The position numbers were made by a program, and so were the translations under genes. From Lepidostoma basale (lineage: Eukaryota; Arthropoda; Insecta; Trichoptera; Lepidostomatidae): a stretch of DNA of 64,000 nt. Position 1 is the stretch's first letter. Every line of letters begins with the position of its first letter. Location of the stretch: assembly GCA_022606425.2 (NCBI GenBank), contig JAHDVF020000982.1, positions 806,001 through 870,000 on the forward strand, given 5' to 3'. The notes under the pieces are model-generated. The model saw only the letters and a program-made list of their open reading frames with translations, was not told where the DNA came from and did no database searches. Below, in pieces: positions 11,185-60,754 of the stretch.

Positions 11185-11640
11185 TCTCTCTCTCTCTCTG
11201 GCTTCAATCCTGGGATTGGTTTGCAGCAATTTCTTCTATTCTTCTCTTCTATTCTTCCCTGTCTTGTGCGGCTCTTTTGAAATCTGCACATGATGAGCAG
11301 CGCACGTCCACCAACAGGTCCTCCATGTACTCTCGGCGTGGGCATCCTCTAGAGTTTGTCCCCTCGGTCATACCCTCCATTATGGCATGCAAGAGGCCTT
11401 CTTGTCGTATTACATGGCCGATCCATCTTGCACGCCTTCCGGAGAAGGTCCTGAGCAGGTGCCTTCCTCCTTCGATTCTTTGGAGAATCTCCTCATTTGT
11501 AATGTGGTCTCTCCAGGAAATTCCTAATTCTTCTATAGGACCACATCTCAAAAGCCTCTAGTCTCCGTTTATCTCTTTCGGATAGGCACCATGTCTCGCA
11601 ACCGTACATCAAGATACTCCATACACAGGTCTTGGTGAGT
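11185..11640 (-). mobile_element. LINE-C C-terminal fragment
   Basis: The minus strand encodes EELGISWRDHITNEEILQRI, RRARWIGHVIRQEGLLHAIM and EGMTEGTNSRG. It is closely related to the plus-strand copy at 57.5 kb. The 11640-11900 stretch beyond is AT-rich with nothing recognised. Confidence 0.78.
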
Positions 11641-11900
11641 AGTATTAAATATTCTGGCTTAAAAATCTTTCATAAAAAATCCCCGGGTCTAAAATTTGAT
11701 AAGTTGGTATCACTTGAAATTAAGAAAGCCTTTAATACTAATTTACCCACAATAAATAATTAGACGAATCTTTCCCATACATTTTAGCCATGTTCCCCAT
11801 TTAAAATAATTTTAAATATACCCCAAAAAATATAAACAAAAAAGTATACTCTGTCCGCCACTAGAATATTAAATAATATTATTATTTATAATTGTAACAC

Positions 11901-11930
11901 CTGATGAAGTCAACATAGGTTGAAGAAACA
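11901..11930 (+). ncRNA. Hammerhead-like hairpin motif
   Basis: CTGATGA, extra bases, stem TCAAC/GTTGA, then AGAAAC, then AGCTGTAGCGAAAAATAAAA. It is the same element tail as the foldback at 34.8 kb. Confidence 0.25.
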
Positions 11931-12094
11931 GCTGTAGCGAAAAATAAAAATACAATTGTGATATATAAAACAAAGTGTGTTTATTTCAGTTTATGATGTT
12001 GTAGTATCATTGTGTTTCGGCCAAAACAACGGAATATTTAAAAATATAATATAATAATTAATAGACATCTCAAAAATATGACTGAAATTAAAAA

Positions 12095-12312
12095 TATCCA
12101 ATGGGGAATGTTGTTAAACATAAAGCGATCGTTTAAACCAATCAATGACATGTCATAAGTCCTGTAAGCGCCTCGACCACCATATTCTGTTCCCAGAAAA
12201 ACAATTTACATCTTCGTCTCTATTGAGATACAATTAATCCTTATAAAAAAAATATATCCGCAATGAGTAAAATCCAGTATTTGTCTACAAGTATTTGCAT
12301 TCATTCTAAATG
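12095..12312 (+). repeat. Repeat F, 3' half (left of a LINE-B insertion)
   Basis: It has the core CCAATCAATGACATGTCATA, CTATTGAGATACAATTAATC and then the terminal block GAGTAAAATCCAGTATTTG. It is cut at CTAAATGT by the LINE-B body. Confidence 0.7.
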
Positions 12313-13388
12313 TCAAGTGGTTAGATTTCACAGAATAAAAAAGCCGATTATTCATTGCTACCATCTTAATGAAACTGCTCTTCAATCTGCATTACTGGTC
12401 CGAGATTTGGGTATTCTATTTGATCGTGAACTCTCATTTACTAACCATATTAACCAAATTGCGAATGATGGAATGAAAATGTTGGGTTTTGTGATAAGAT
12501 CGACAAGAGGTTTCAACAGTGCTTATTGTGTCAGACTACTTTACTGTTCTTTTGTTGCAAGTCGTATCGAATATTGTTCTCCTGTCTGGTCGCCTCATTA
12601 TGATTCGCATTCAAAGACCCTGGAGAGGGTACAAAATAAATTTCTAACTCATATCAACTTTAAACTTAATATTCCCAGAGAACAAAAAGATCTTTTACGG
12701 TCAGAAATGAGACTATTGCGATTATCTGACAGGAGAACGATATTTGACCTCCTACTGTTTTACAAAATTTTAAACTCGTTGGTCGATTGTCCTGAAATTG
12801 TTGGCCTTATTTCTCTACGGGTACCTCTGCGAGGAACTCGGCAGACTGACACTTTCTGGGTTGACAACTTTCACACGAATCACCGAATGCAGTCCACAAT
12901 ACCTCGAACGCACAGACTTGCCAATGTATATGGACAATCGTTGGACATGTTTTGTAAGAGTCTTCCTATTTTTAAAAGGCAACTTCATGCTGTTTTTGAA
13001 TTCACATAGATTTTAAACTTCATTTATATTAGTATTCGTCTCCTATTCGCTCGCCCCACATGTACATCATCCGGTCACATATTGGACTGGTAAATTACCA
13101 TCACTTTGTTTCTTTTCTGTTGTTCTTTTTTCATAATTTCTAATTTCTATCATGTTATGTTCTTTTCAATCCTATGCACGTAAATTCTAATTTATATTAT
13201 GTTATGTTCTTTTCTATCTCATGTAATTTCTAATTTCTCTTCTGTTATCCTTATTCTCGTTTTTGTGTTTTGCCGTTATATGTTAGTTGTCTGTCTATTT
13301 GCCCAAATTTTTATATTACCTTTGTAACTAAACATGTCATTTTTGTAAAAGCCCTTGCGGCGTTTATGTCAAAATAAATAAATAAATG
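12313..13388 (+). mobile_element. LINE-B (jockey-like) 5'-truncated insertion
   Basis: It encodes VRDLGILFDRELSFTNHINQ, MKMLGFVIRSTRGF, EYCSPVWSPHYDSHSKTLER and a C-terminus with FKRQLHAVFEFT, then stop. A 370-bp 3' UTR ends in (AAAT)n. The open frame that starts at 12263 begins inside repeat F, so its first ~20 residues are not LINE. It is flanked by AAATGT on both sides. Confidence 0.82.
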
Positions 13389-14125
13389 TTGTTTAAAAAC
13401 TGGTCCAAATTAGAAGCATAAAAATTGGAGAAACATCTCCAGGCGTAGTCTAGCAATGTATGATAATTGCAAAGCCTTTCACAGTGCATTAATAAAGATT
13501 TCTGCTTAATGCTTCCCAATCTTAATAGATGGCGCTAGTGTAGATTGAACTTTAAAAATGTGAAGGGTTCTGCAACATTGTAGCATATCGCACGCTTAAT
13601 AGTAAACTGACCGATTATGGTTTAGATCATAATTGAGTTAACGTTAGACAGAGGCTTGTGTTAACGCTATCCACGTTTCGCGTTAAAATTAAGTCAACAT
13701 TCCGCCAGTTGACCTCCATTACACTATATCGGTATTTTTCATTCGTACGTGTTTTCCGACTGTTTTTGTTAAAACACCGACTCATGTCAGATTGAGTGAA
13801 TTTTGCTTTTTTGAGTTAAGCCAGTGTTCTATTAAGCGTGCAATATATACATCTTCCAAAAATTTGTCAGACGTGGTGGTCGTAAGAAAGGCGGAATGGG
13901 GAATGTTGTTAAACATAAAGCGATCGCTTAACCCAACCAATGACAGGTCATAAGTCCTGTAAGCGCTTCGACCACCATATTCTGTTCCCAGAAAAACAAT
14001 TTACATATTCGTCTCTATTGAGATACAATTAATCCTTATAAAAATAAAAAATAATATCCGCAATGGGTAAAATCCGGTATTTGTCTACAAGTATTTTTAT
14101 ACATTCAGAATGTTATCTAAAGAAT
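13389..14125 (+). repeat. Repeat F copy interrupted by MITE-N
   Basis: It continues the sequence cut at 12312 (TTAAAAACTGGTCCAAATTA, ACATCTCCAGGCG, AATAGATGGCGCTAG). MITE-N (13588-13843) interrupts it, and it resumes at ATATATACATCTTCC. It ends with the terminal block near 14110. Confidence 0.75.
13588..13843 (+). mobile_element. MITE-N copy 1
   Basis: The terminal inverted repeats are CGCACGCTTAATAG on the left and CTATTAAGCGTGC on the right. It is 256 bp, inserted in the ATAT of repeat F, with no coding capacity. A second copy is at 23952-24166. Confidence 0.75.
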
Positions 14126-14395
14126 GTTTACTGTCTCTGGTAAAGGGTGCAGTTAGCTGTCCCAGTTTGGGAACCTCTGGCCCATAGCCCCAGTGGACAC
14201 CAGCACAGCACAACTGGGTGTACCGTAACCGGAATGTCACGTGACCGGCGTGCTAGTAGTACAGGCGGAATGCCTTCGGTAATTGTCCCAATATGAGCAC
14301 CACACGATTCATCGGTGAAACGAGTTTATATAGGTCGAATGTGGACTTAAACAGATGACTAAATATGACTTATCTCTGAGTCCCATTCTTCTTCA
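14125..14395. other. Unassigned; possible hAT-like end
   Basis: CAGTTTGGGAACCTCTGGCC at about 14163 resembles a hAT terminal sequence. No partner end or coding frame was found. Confidence 0.25.
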
Positions 14396-14945
14396 AATCA
14401 AATCAGTTAATTTCATCAAAAGACATTACAAAATTAATTTTTAAGACATCTATTGAGAACAGGTAAAACAAATATTGTGTATAGTATACTAATCGCAGAA
14501 TTCTGGGACCTGTGAACGACAGTGAAGGCTAGAGAGTGCGGCATAATCACGAGCTGTACCATATTTACAAAGCTCCCAGTCTCTCCACACAGGTCAGACT
14601 GAGATGGGCCGGTCACGTGCAGAGGATGCCGTCATCGCGAACCCCAAAAAGATTGCTGGAGTGGCACCCAGGTGGTAGAAGACCAATTGGACGACCAAGG
14701 CTGCAATGGGATGATGAAGTTGGGAGATATGGGGCAAGATTGTTACGAGTGTCAGATTGGAGGGTCGAAGCGGAGAACAGGAGGAGTTGGAGGCGAAGAA
14801 TACTGGAAGCCAAGGCTCGATATGGGCTGTAGGGCCATCGAAGAAGAAGAAGAAGATACTAACAGGAACGCATAGATGGTTCAACATTAGGAAGACAGGA
14901 TACTCTCCAGAATTAAGAGTATTTGCCTTCTGAACTTTCACCAAT
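14395..14945 (-). mobile_element. LINE-B 3' end split by a LINE-C insertion
   Basis: The pieces 14395-14500 and 14861-14945 together match the continuous LINE-B 3' end at 18406-18600. The break lies at ATACTAA, which is repeated on both sides. A terminal block of repeat F (inverted) follows at 14955-15015. Confidence 0.75.
14501..14860 (+). mobile_element. LINE-C C-terminal insertion
   Basis: It encodes VRLRWAGHVQRMPSSRTPKR, RRPIGRPRLQWDDEVGRYG and RRSWRRRILEAKARYGL, then stop and a (GAA)n tail. ATACTAA target duplications flank it. Confidence 0.8.
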
Positions 14946-15239
14946 ATGAAAGACAACATTTTGAATGTACTCGTATACAAATACTTGTAAACAATTACTG
15001 GATTTTACCCATTTACCCAGAAGTCCAGCTATTCATCTTTTGAGTGGCCTGCCAGGTGGACGTCTGCCTACCAGTATCACATTTGCAGAAGTGTATGTGA
15101 TTCTGTGAGGTTTACATGGTATCGCCAGAATCGTCTCCTCGTTCTGCTCCATCTCGCGATGTCCTCATATTGCATATTTTCTTTATTTCCGCTTTTCTTA
15201 CTCTGCCCTGAGAGATTATCCTGGGTCCTTATTTCCAAA

Positions 15240-15910
15240 GATTAAAATTATTCGAAAACAAAGTCTCCAATTTGTCAACAACTGCGCTGAGCTGGCCATG
15301 TTATGAGAACGCCTGAAACAAGACTCCCAAGGAAAATTCTATCCTCTCAACTGACCCAATGGGAACGTTCAGATGGAGGTCAGAAGAAACGCTTCAAAGA
15401 CTCCCTAAAAGCAAAACTTCAAAGGACTAACAAACAAATGAGGTAGCAAAAGAGATAGACCTCTTTGGATGCAATTATGGCGAATTCGTAAATACCCTTA
15501 CGATAAAGGCAGCAAGCAAATAACTGGGTTTTTATATTCATAAAGTTCTATGTATATTTCCTTTGATATTCTTTTTTTTCACCCTTAACATCGATTTGGC
15601 TGGCGCTGTAATGATGTAAGGAGTTTTTTCAACAAAATAATAATAATAATAATAATAGTGAACATTGGGAAGAGACAACAAAAGATAGACCTAGATGAAT
15701 AATGACAGTACAAAGGCACGCAGGACTTCGAAGAAACACCCAGAGACAATGTCGCAGAGATGAGAAGGAGACGAAAGAAGAGACCATCAGCAGACGGTGG
15801 TGGTTCAAAAACCAACGTCTTCCCCTGCTCTGAATGCCTCAGAGTGTGTGAGTCCAGAAATGAACCTACAACCGTAAACGACAGTCTTTCTTGGATACAA
15901 GGGACAGCCA
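15240..15910 (+). mobile_element. LINE-C end, interrupted
   Basis: 15280-15435 encodes an RTPETRLPRKILSSQL / GGQKKRFKDSLKAKLQR segment. 15660-15905 holds a C-S-E-C...R-V-C-E-S-R Cys cluster like the zinc-knuckle end of some LINE proteins. Between them lie a LINE-B tail (15435-15590) and a SINE-S tail with (AAT)n (15590-15658). Confidence 0.55.
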
Positions 15911-15914
15911 ATGA

Positions 15915-16520
15915 TAATTATAACTAACTAACTAACTATCACGCCGTCTCTCCGAAGGGGTGGGCAGAAAGAATGGACTGCCACACTTTTCTTTCCTGAC
16001 ATATTTCTCTCGCTTCCTCAACATTCATACATCGTGTCATGCACGCGCGTCGATTTCTCTGACTCCTCACATGGCCGACATTCAATATTTGATTTATTTG
16101 ATCGTGCCACGTTTTCCTCGGTCTTCCTCTATTTCTGATTCCATTTACATCATAAACATATAATTTTTTTAACATTATTTCTTCATTCATTCTTTCCATA
16201 CGTTCAAACCACCTTAATGATCCTTTCATTATTTTGTTCATGATACCATCATTCGCATCACATTCACTTCTTATATTTTCATTCGACACTCTATCATACA
16301 CAGACTATCCACACATTCGTCTAAGAGATCTCATTTCTACTGCATTTATTCTACTTTTATTCTTCTTTTGCCAGTTCCATGCTTCGCTTCCATACATAAG
16401 GGTCGGTAGAAGAACACCATTGTGCACTGCCATTCTAGCTTTTTTGGATAGGTTTTTGTTTGCGATGACAACTTTAAGTGCACCATTCATTTTGTTGCCT
16501 GCCCCGACCCTTCTTTCAAC
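15915..16520 (-). mobile_element. LINE-A1 C-terminal fragment
   Basis: The minus strand encodes MNGALKVVIANKNLSKKARM, LMYGSEAWNWQKKNKSRINA and so on to WQSILSAHPFGETA, then TGA and a TTAG tail. One stop interrupts the frame near 16303. Confidence 0.82.
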
Positions 16521-16521
16521 T

Positions 16522-16780
16522 AACTAACTAACTAACCATCACGCCGTCTCCCCGAAGTGGTAGGCAGAAAGAATGGACTGCCACACTTTTCTTTCCTGAC
16601 ATATTTCTCTCTCTTTAAGTGCACCATTCACTTTGTTGCCTGCCCCGACCCTTCTTTCAATATCCCTCTCCACTCGCCCATCTCTTGTACACATACTACC
16701 TACCTAAATACACGAACTCATCTACTTGCTCCAAATTTTCACCATTCACGCTAATGTTGCAGACTGTCATGGTTTCTTCC
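16522..16780 (-). mobile_element. LINE-A1 copy with internal deletion
   Basis: It starts with the tail and last codons (16522-16612) and then jumps, at CTCTCTTT/AAGTGCACC, to sequence lying upstream of the conserved C-terminal module. Several hundred bp are missing. Confidence 0.65.
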
Positions 16781-17150
16781 TTTTCAAAAATCATTATTAT
16801 AATTTTAAATAGACGAATTAAATCAATATCAAAATATTTATTTGGATATGCGTATAATAGACTGTATTATTGGCCCATACAATCAATGGGTACTTTCGCT
16901 TTCAATTATGAAGGAAAATAGCCACTCACCTTGGTGTATAACTGACCTCTACGCCAATCCAACCGATAAGGGAAAGGTTCACATTAACGTCACTCAGAAA
17001 ACAATAAAAAATCGTGATATAATAATTATGTACGTATATGAGTTTCAATTGTTCCACGTGTCCAAAGTTTATGGTTATGTTAGCTTGTTAAAACTTCGCG
17101 TTTAACCTATTGTATCAACACTCATTGTATCAGCGGACTAAATCAGTGTT
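16780..17150. other. Unassigned AT-rich DNA
   Basis: An 87-codon frame at 16842-17105 has no recognisable motif. I see no reason to call it a gene. Confidence 0.4.
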
Positions 17151-17329
17151 TTCCAATTATTGGTACACGTACCTTCAGGGGTACGCAAAGTTGCAACATA
17201 GGGTACACGCGGCAATCTCTTGACGACTTGAGGCTGAAGCTGACCAAAAAGCAACCAGAGTTGTGCAAAGAAAAACGTGCACATTTGTCACGTTAAACTG
17301 ATTTTCACCGTCATTAAAACCGTATTTTG

Positions 17330-17675
17330 ATGAGTTTGAGGTCTTTCTTGAAATAGGTACGCGAATTTGAAGTCTTTCTTGGAAGGGGCACGCTAGTTTG
17401 AGATCTTTCTTGAAAGGGGTAAGCGTGTTTTAGGTCATTCTTGAAAGAAGTACGCGAGTATGAGGTTTTTCTTTAAAGGGATACGCGAGTTTGACGTGTT
17501 TCTTGAAAGAGGTACGCGAGTTTGGAATCTTTCTTGAAAGGGGTACGCGAGTTTGAGGTCTTTCTTGAAAGGGGTACGCGATTTTGAGATCTTTCTTAAA
17601 AGGTGTACGCGAGCTTGAGGTCTTTCATGAAAAGAGTATGGAGTTTAAGGTCTTTTTTGAAGTGATACGCAGTCA
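17330..17675 (+). repeat. Minisatellite, ~32 bp unit, about 10 copies
   Basis: The unit reads roughly GGGGTACGCGAGTTTGAGG followed by TCTTTCTTGAAA, with scattered changes. The preceding 17147-17230 starts CAGTGTTTTCCAATTATTGG with GGGGTACGC blocks, resembling a hAT end from which the array may have grown. The 17690-18190 stretch beyond is unassigned. Confidence 0.85.
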
Positions 17676-18189
17676 AAATTGGTTTGTGTCTGCCCTTGCT
17701 TCGACGTCATATGTTATTATTGGTCTTACGCATGTTTTATAGATTCTCATCTTACTCTTAATGGCCATGTCTTTGTTTAACCATATTGTGGATTTTAGAG
17801 CGCAATAGATTGCTTCTGGCGTGTTTGCTTGGGCTAAGTGACAACTAGTGTTTTTAAAACTTTAATCTTTTTATGTTTGTTTTGTTACTCCAAAGCAGTA
17901 TTACTTTTTACGTGCGTACATAAGTATACACAAGATAATTATTTATTGTTTAATTAATGTGTTATCATTTTTGACAAATGACATTCGTAACACATATTTT
18001 TTCGCGAATCGCTTTCGAAAAATGCCAAAAAAAGTTTCTTATTTTAATTAATCTGACTCGTATCGCTGCGGAAGATCGAAATAGCAAACGAGAAAAAAGT
18101 TTCACCGCCCCCGGGTAATGAGTTCAGGTATTTCGCTCGTCTGAGCATACATGTCTGTATTATTCGAGAATCGGTATATCCAATGATTA

Positions 18190-19310
18190 TAAGTTTAATA
18201 ATAATAATAATATGCTAACATTTAAAACGCCGTTTTTTATGATGTAATCACCTCAAGGGCGCATTAAGACGTGTTTTATATCTAAAAAATCTAAATACGA
18301 ACGCTGCATCTGATATTTGCGATCAGTTGGGTTTTAATTTGAGTATAAAATAAAAAAAATATGGGTTCTTTAGATTAGATATGAAATCTGTCGGATCATT
18401 TATCAAATCAAATCAAATCAGTTTATTTCATCAACAGACATTACAAAATTTATTTTAAGGCATCTATTGAGAACAGGTAAAATAATATATTGTGTATAGT
18501 ATACTACCAGAAACGCATGAGAGATGGTTCAACATTAGGAAGACAGGATACTCTCCAGAATTAAGAGTATTTGCCTTCTGAACGTACTTTCACTAACATG
18601 AAAGACGTCGATCTCTGAGGAGACCGCGTTCAGCAGACTAATTGCTCTTCCCACCGGTTTCACCAGAGGCAGATTGGTTCTGGCGGCCGGTAGGTAAAAC
18701 AATCTGTGCTGTCGCTGTCGGAGATATCTATCGGGGACAAAAAGCCGAACACCCTCCAGTACGGCCGAGTTCTCGAAGTATCCCCTAATTAATCTAAAGA
18801 AATGGGTAATTAGATGTCCATCTCTTCGAAGCTGTAGAGAATTGGTTCCGAGCATTCCCAAAAGAAATGCCGTGGGATAGAGCCACGGATAGCTACCATA
18901 CTCCCTCATGTAGAGATACCTCAGAATTTTTTTCTGAACCCTCTCCAGCATAACGGAATATCTCGCCTCGTGAGGACTCCATATCACAGAACCACTTTCG
19001 AGTCTGCTCCGAACCAATGCGTTGTATAGAACTCTGAGGGATACTAGGATTTATGCATTAGAGGTATGAAGGGAGATTGTTCCAAGCTGAGCAAGCGGCC
19101 GGCTACTGCAAAGGATCGATCCCCGAAATTTTTACTAAGGCAACACTTCGGCTCAACTAATCTTCCTGTTGCAGAGGAGTTCGCCGAGCGAAGTGTGGAT
19201 TTCCTTGGATATAGGCTGTCCGTTATACAGAGTTCAGATATATAACTTGGTGCCATTTCATGTAGCGCTTTGAGGACTGTCCAGCAGAATTTATATAGAT
19301 TCTTTCTGAA
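18190..19310 (-). mobile_element. LINE-D 3' end split by LINE-B
   Basis: 18190-18405 holds the ATT tail and 3' UTR, matching 967-1210. 19051-19310 resumes with GDRSFAVAG and ELCITDSLYPRKSTLRSANS on the minus strand. The intact order is seen at 967-1305 and at 52380. Confidence 0.75.
18406..19050 (-). mobile_element. LINE-B insertion (5'-truncated)
   Basis: The minus strand encodes VRSRLESGSVIWSPHEARYS, ERVQKKILRYLYMREYGSYP, FLLGMLGTNSLQLRRDG and a Cys-poor tail to stop. ATTTAT lies at both junctions. Confidence 0.82.
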
Positions 19311-19374
19311 CTTTTAAGCCGGTGAAGTTCTTTGAAACCCCATAAATATTTATTTAAAAATAAGAGTTGAAAAT

Positions 19375-19610
19375 AATAACAACAACAACAACCAAGCATC
19401 ACGCCGTTTCCCTCGAAGAATAGCCAGAGAGTATGAACGGTGGTTCATACTCTCGGTGAAACATGTCATAACATAAATCTTCGTGGCAAAGGGGCAACAG
19501 CTATGACTGCCGCACCGAAGGTTCGATTCCCGGCGATGACAGTGTAATTCTCACACTGTCTTTGGTAACTAACTAACTAACAAACCATCACGCCGTCTCC
19601 CCGGAGGGGT
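19375..19610. mobile_element. LINE-A tail scraps flanking a SINE-S head
   Basis: 19375-19440 is a LINE-A2 tail (minus). 19480-19560 holds the tRNA-like B box GGTTCGATTCCCGGC (plus). 19566-19610 is a (GTTA)n LINE-A tail (minus). Confidence 0.6.
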
Positions 19611-19742
19611 ATTTTCATCTCGTAAAGGGGTGGTGGTTCGGAAAATGTTGGAAAACTTTGATTTATACTAAAGAGTTTGGCGATTACTGGATTGGGTTAG
19701 GTTGCGATAAGGTTAGGTTAGTTTATACAACGAAAGACTCAC

Positions 19743-58279
<38,537 letters not shown>

Positions 58280-58369
58280 CTGAAAATCATCATTGCCTTA
58301 TCATTATTTTGTTTTTACGGCACAATCCAATGGATTTCTTTCTTTCAAAGCCTATTAATTAATTAATAA

Positions 58370-58610
58370 TTAAGAATGGTTAAAAAAGTATATTTTATCG
58401 ATGTGAATGGATCTATAATAGAAATAGAGGAAGACCGAGGAAAATAAATCAATGTTGAATGTCGGCCACGCGAGGAGACAAAGTTATCAACGTACGTGCA
58501 TGATACGATGTATGAATGTTGGAGAAACGAGAGAAATATGTCAGAAAAGAAAAATGTGACAATCTATTATTTCGGCCTACCCCTTAAGAGAGATGGCGTG
58601 ATGATGCAGA
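58370..58610 (+). mobile_element. LINE-A1 3' end, degenerate
   Basis: It has AATAGAGGAAGACCGAGGAA, ATGTCGGCCACGCGAGGAGA and GAGATGGCGTGATGATG. Confidence 0.65.
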
Positions 58611-58994
58611 GATAAGAATATACAACGATCTCACACGCACGCTTTACATCGCACTTTCGCTTGAATTTTAATTTGAATGTGAAGATTAAAATCGTCATTA
58701 AAATTCATATTGGACATTAGGCAAAGAATACAACACATCGTGAACCAAGGAAACACGAAAATCTTGAGAATATCGGAACAATGAATGTTAATAATGGGTA
58801 AGAAATAGAAGTAATGTCTAAATTATTGTTTTATTTGAAAAACCATTGTCTGTTATTAAAACAAAACGTTTTCCGGTTTTTAAAAGATTGTTTCTATGAT
58901 TTTGTTTCATACACAATATCCGGGAGCAGGGTAGGGAGATACAAAAGTTTCTGGTCTAGAAATATACAAAGATTAATAATCAACTAATTCATCA

Positions 58995-59330
58995 TCATCA
59001 TCAGCCCATATCCATCCACTCCTGGATAGGCCTCCTCCATCTGCTTCCATATCTGTCTATCCTGGTCAGCACTCATCCATTTCTTTAATGTCTTCCCTCC
59101 GTCAAAGTTGAGGTGGTCTTGGATTTCGGGTGGCAGTTCTAGGACACCAGCAAAGGGGGCATTTTGTCCATCTATCGTCAGAGCTACGAGAGACATGGCC
59201 TGTCGAGCACCATTTTATTGCTGCAACTCTTCCAATGATGTCCAACACTCCTGGTCTGGCCCTAATAGTGGTGTTTCTAACCCTGTTCGCTATACTGATT
59301 CCCAACTACCTGTTTTCTAGAGCTTTTATT
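58995..59330 (-). mobile_element. LINE-C C-terminal fragment
   Basis: The minus strand encodes GISIANRVRNTTIRARPGVL, KWCSTGHVSRSSDDRWTK and QDRQIWKQMEEAYPG, with a frameshift. Confidence 0.7.
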
Positions 59331-59334
59331 ATAA

Positions 59335-59480
59335 ACGATGTATGATAGATTTCAAAAGCCGATATTAGAGGATGTAGAGCGGAAAAAGATTATTATATAA
59401 TATAATAAATTGATCGCTGAGTTGGTTTAGGCATATGGAACGCATGAATGAAAAAATAATGAAAATAATTTTAACACCAC
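59335..59480 (+). mobile_element. LINE-A2 scrap
   Basis: It has ATGTATGATAGATTTCAAAA, GAGGATGTAGAGCGG and CATATGGAACGCATGAATG. Confidence 0.55.
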
Positions 59481-59499
59481 TTTGTTTTTGGCAAACTAA

Positions 59500-60055
59500 C
59501 CGGTTTCGCTCCCGACAGAGCTTCGTCAAGGTTACAAACCAAATCAGTTTATTGAAGGTTAAGCCGTTAGTGGAATTGGAATTGAATTAACAAAGCTGTT
59601 TTTATTCCACTTTTATTCATTAAATATTTTAATACATAGAAATTAGATCTCTAAGATGAATGTGAAACGTGCCTGCATGACACAAGGTATGAATGCAGAG
59701 AAATCTAGAAAGGTATATCATGACAGAACGGTATAGCGGTTCATTCTCTCTGCCTACCCCTCCGGGAGACGGCGTGATGGTTAGTTAGTTATAAAATAAA
59801 AATATCAAACACAACGTGTTTCGGAGGTAACCTCCATTATCAAAATATATAAATGTTGTTAACAAGATTGATTTTACGATTATTTTACGAATTAAAACAC
59901 TGTTTTTTTTTAAACTTTTGAGTTTATTTTTCTCGACATGTTTCAAAGGCTTACATCTTCATCATCGGGAGAACGATATAAACAAGTTTAAAAATAATAA
60001 TAATTTGAGTTAGACCGTTACCGGTTTCGAGAAACATCCGTTTCCATTGTCAGTT
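59500..60055 (-). ncRNA. Cluster of hammerhead-like hairpin motifs
   Basis: On the minus strand, four copies end in GAAAC: 59503-59530 (TTGACGA, A, GCTC/GAGC), 59818-59842 (GATAA, T, GGAGG/CCTCC), 59940-59970 (ATGATGA...CTTTGAAAC) and 60021-60052 (CTGACAA...CGAAAC). A LINE-A3 3' end (59640-59790, plus) lies between the first two. The 60060-60380 stretch is unassigned. Confidence 0.25.
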
Positions 60056-60379
60056 AGAACATAACAATAAATGTATTGTATTATGGAAAAGGATTATAAT
60101 TATTGCCACGGATTATCGCGACCAATTGTTTTATTGTGCGGCGTTCCGCAAGCCTCTGGACCAGAAACTTTTTGACCTTGCTACGTAATTGTTGTAAAAA
60201 GTCATATCCGACGGTTCGTCATAGCTAAGATCGCATCAGAAATAACAATAAAGTAACATAAACGAATATAATTTGAACAATAGAAAGCGTCATAATCCAA
60301 TGGCTTAGCAATCGCACGAAAATATGCGTCGGGTTAACGATAGACAGGTATTTTTTTATTTACTTTATAAAAATACAAC

Positions 60380-60740
60380 AAACTAACCATCAAACCGTCT
60401 CCCCAAGTGGAGCAAGAGCAGACACTGTCACAACCAAACATCTCCTAAGAGTAGCAGAAATGAGAACATTGCGGCCTATTGTTAGAGAACCCAATGAAGA
60501 AATTCGCAAAATCCTGCAAAATTTAAGACATAGTGAAATGGAGTAGGCAGAGAAGATGATTCTGGAAGAACCACGTCGAGAGAATGGATCCAGCTAGAAT
60601 TCCTAAGATCGTGATGCACGAGACTCCAGAGAGCCGTTGACCACCAGAACGACCACTTAAGAGAAGGAGAGAATGCTAATCGTCTTCATCACAGGAAGAA
60701 AATTGATATCCTGCAAGATCTACAATCAGAAGAAGAATAA
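60380..60740 (+). mobile_element. LINE-C fragment
   Basis: It encodes VAEMRTLRPIVREPNEEIRK and then broken frames with FWKNHVERMDP-like residues and a GAA-rich end. A LINE-A tail (minus) is at 60378-60415. Confidence 0.55.
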
Positions 60741-60754
60741 GTTTTTTTTTGGCA

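Noticed and set aside
16842..17105. 87-codon open frame
   Set aside because: Composition follows the AT-rich background and no motif or homologous copy was found.
1..19742. Further jbug exons on the minus strand
   Set aside because: I looked for GSPF-type repeat endings and Ig strands between splice sites and found none. The remaining exons are probably beyond the left edge.
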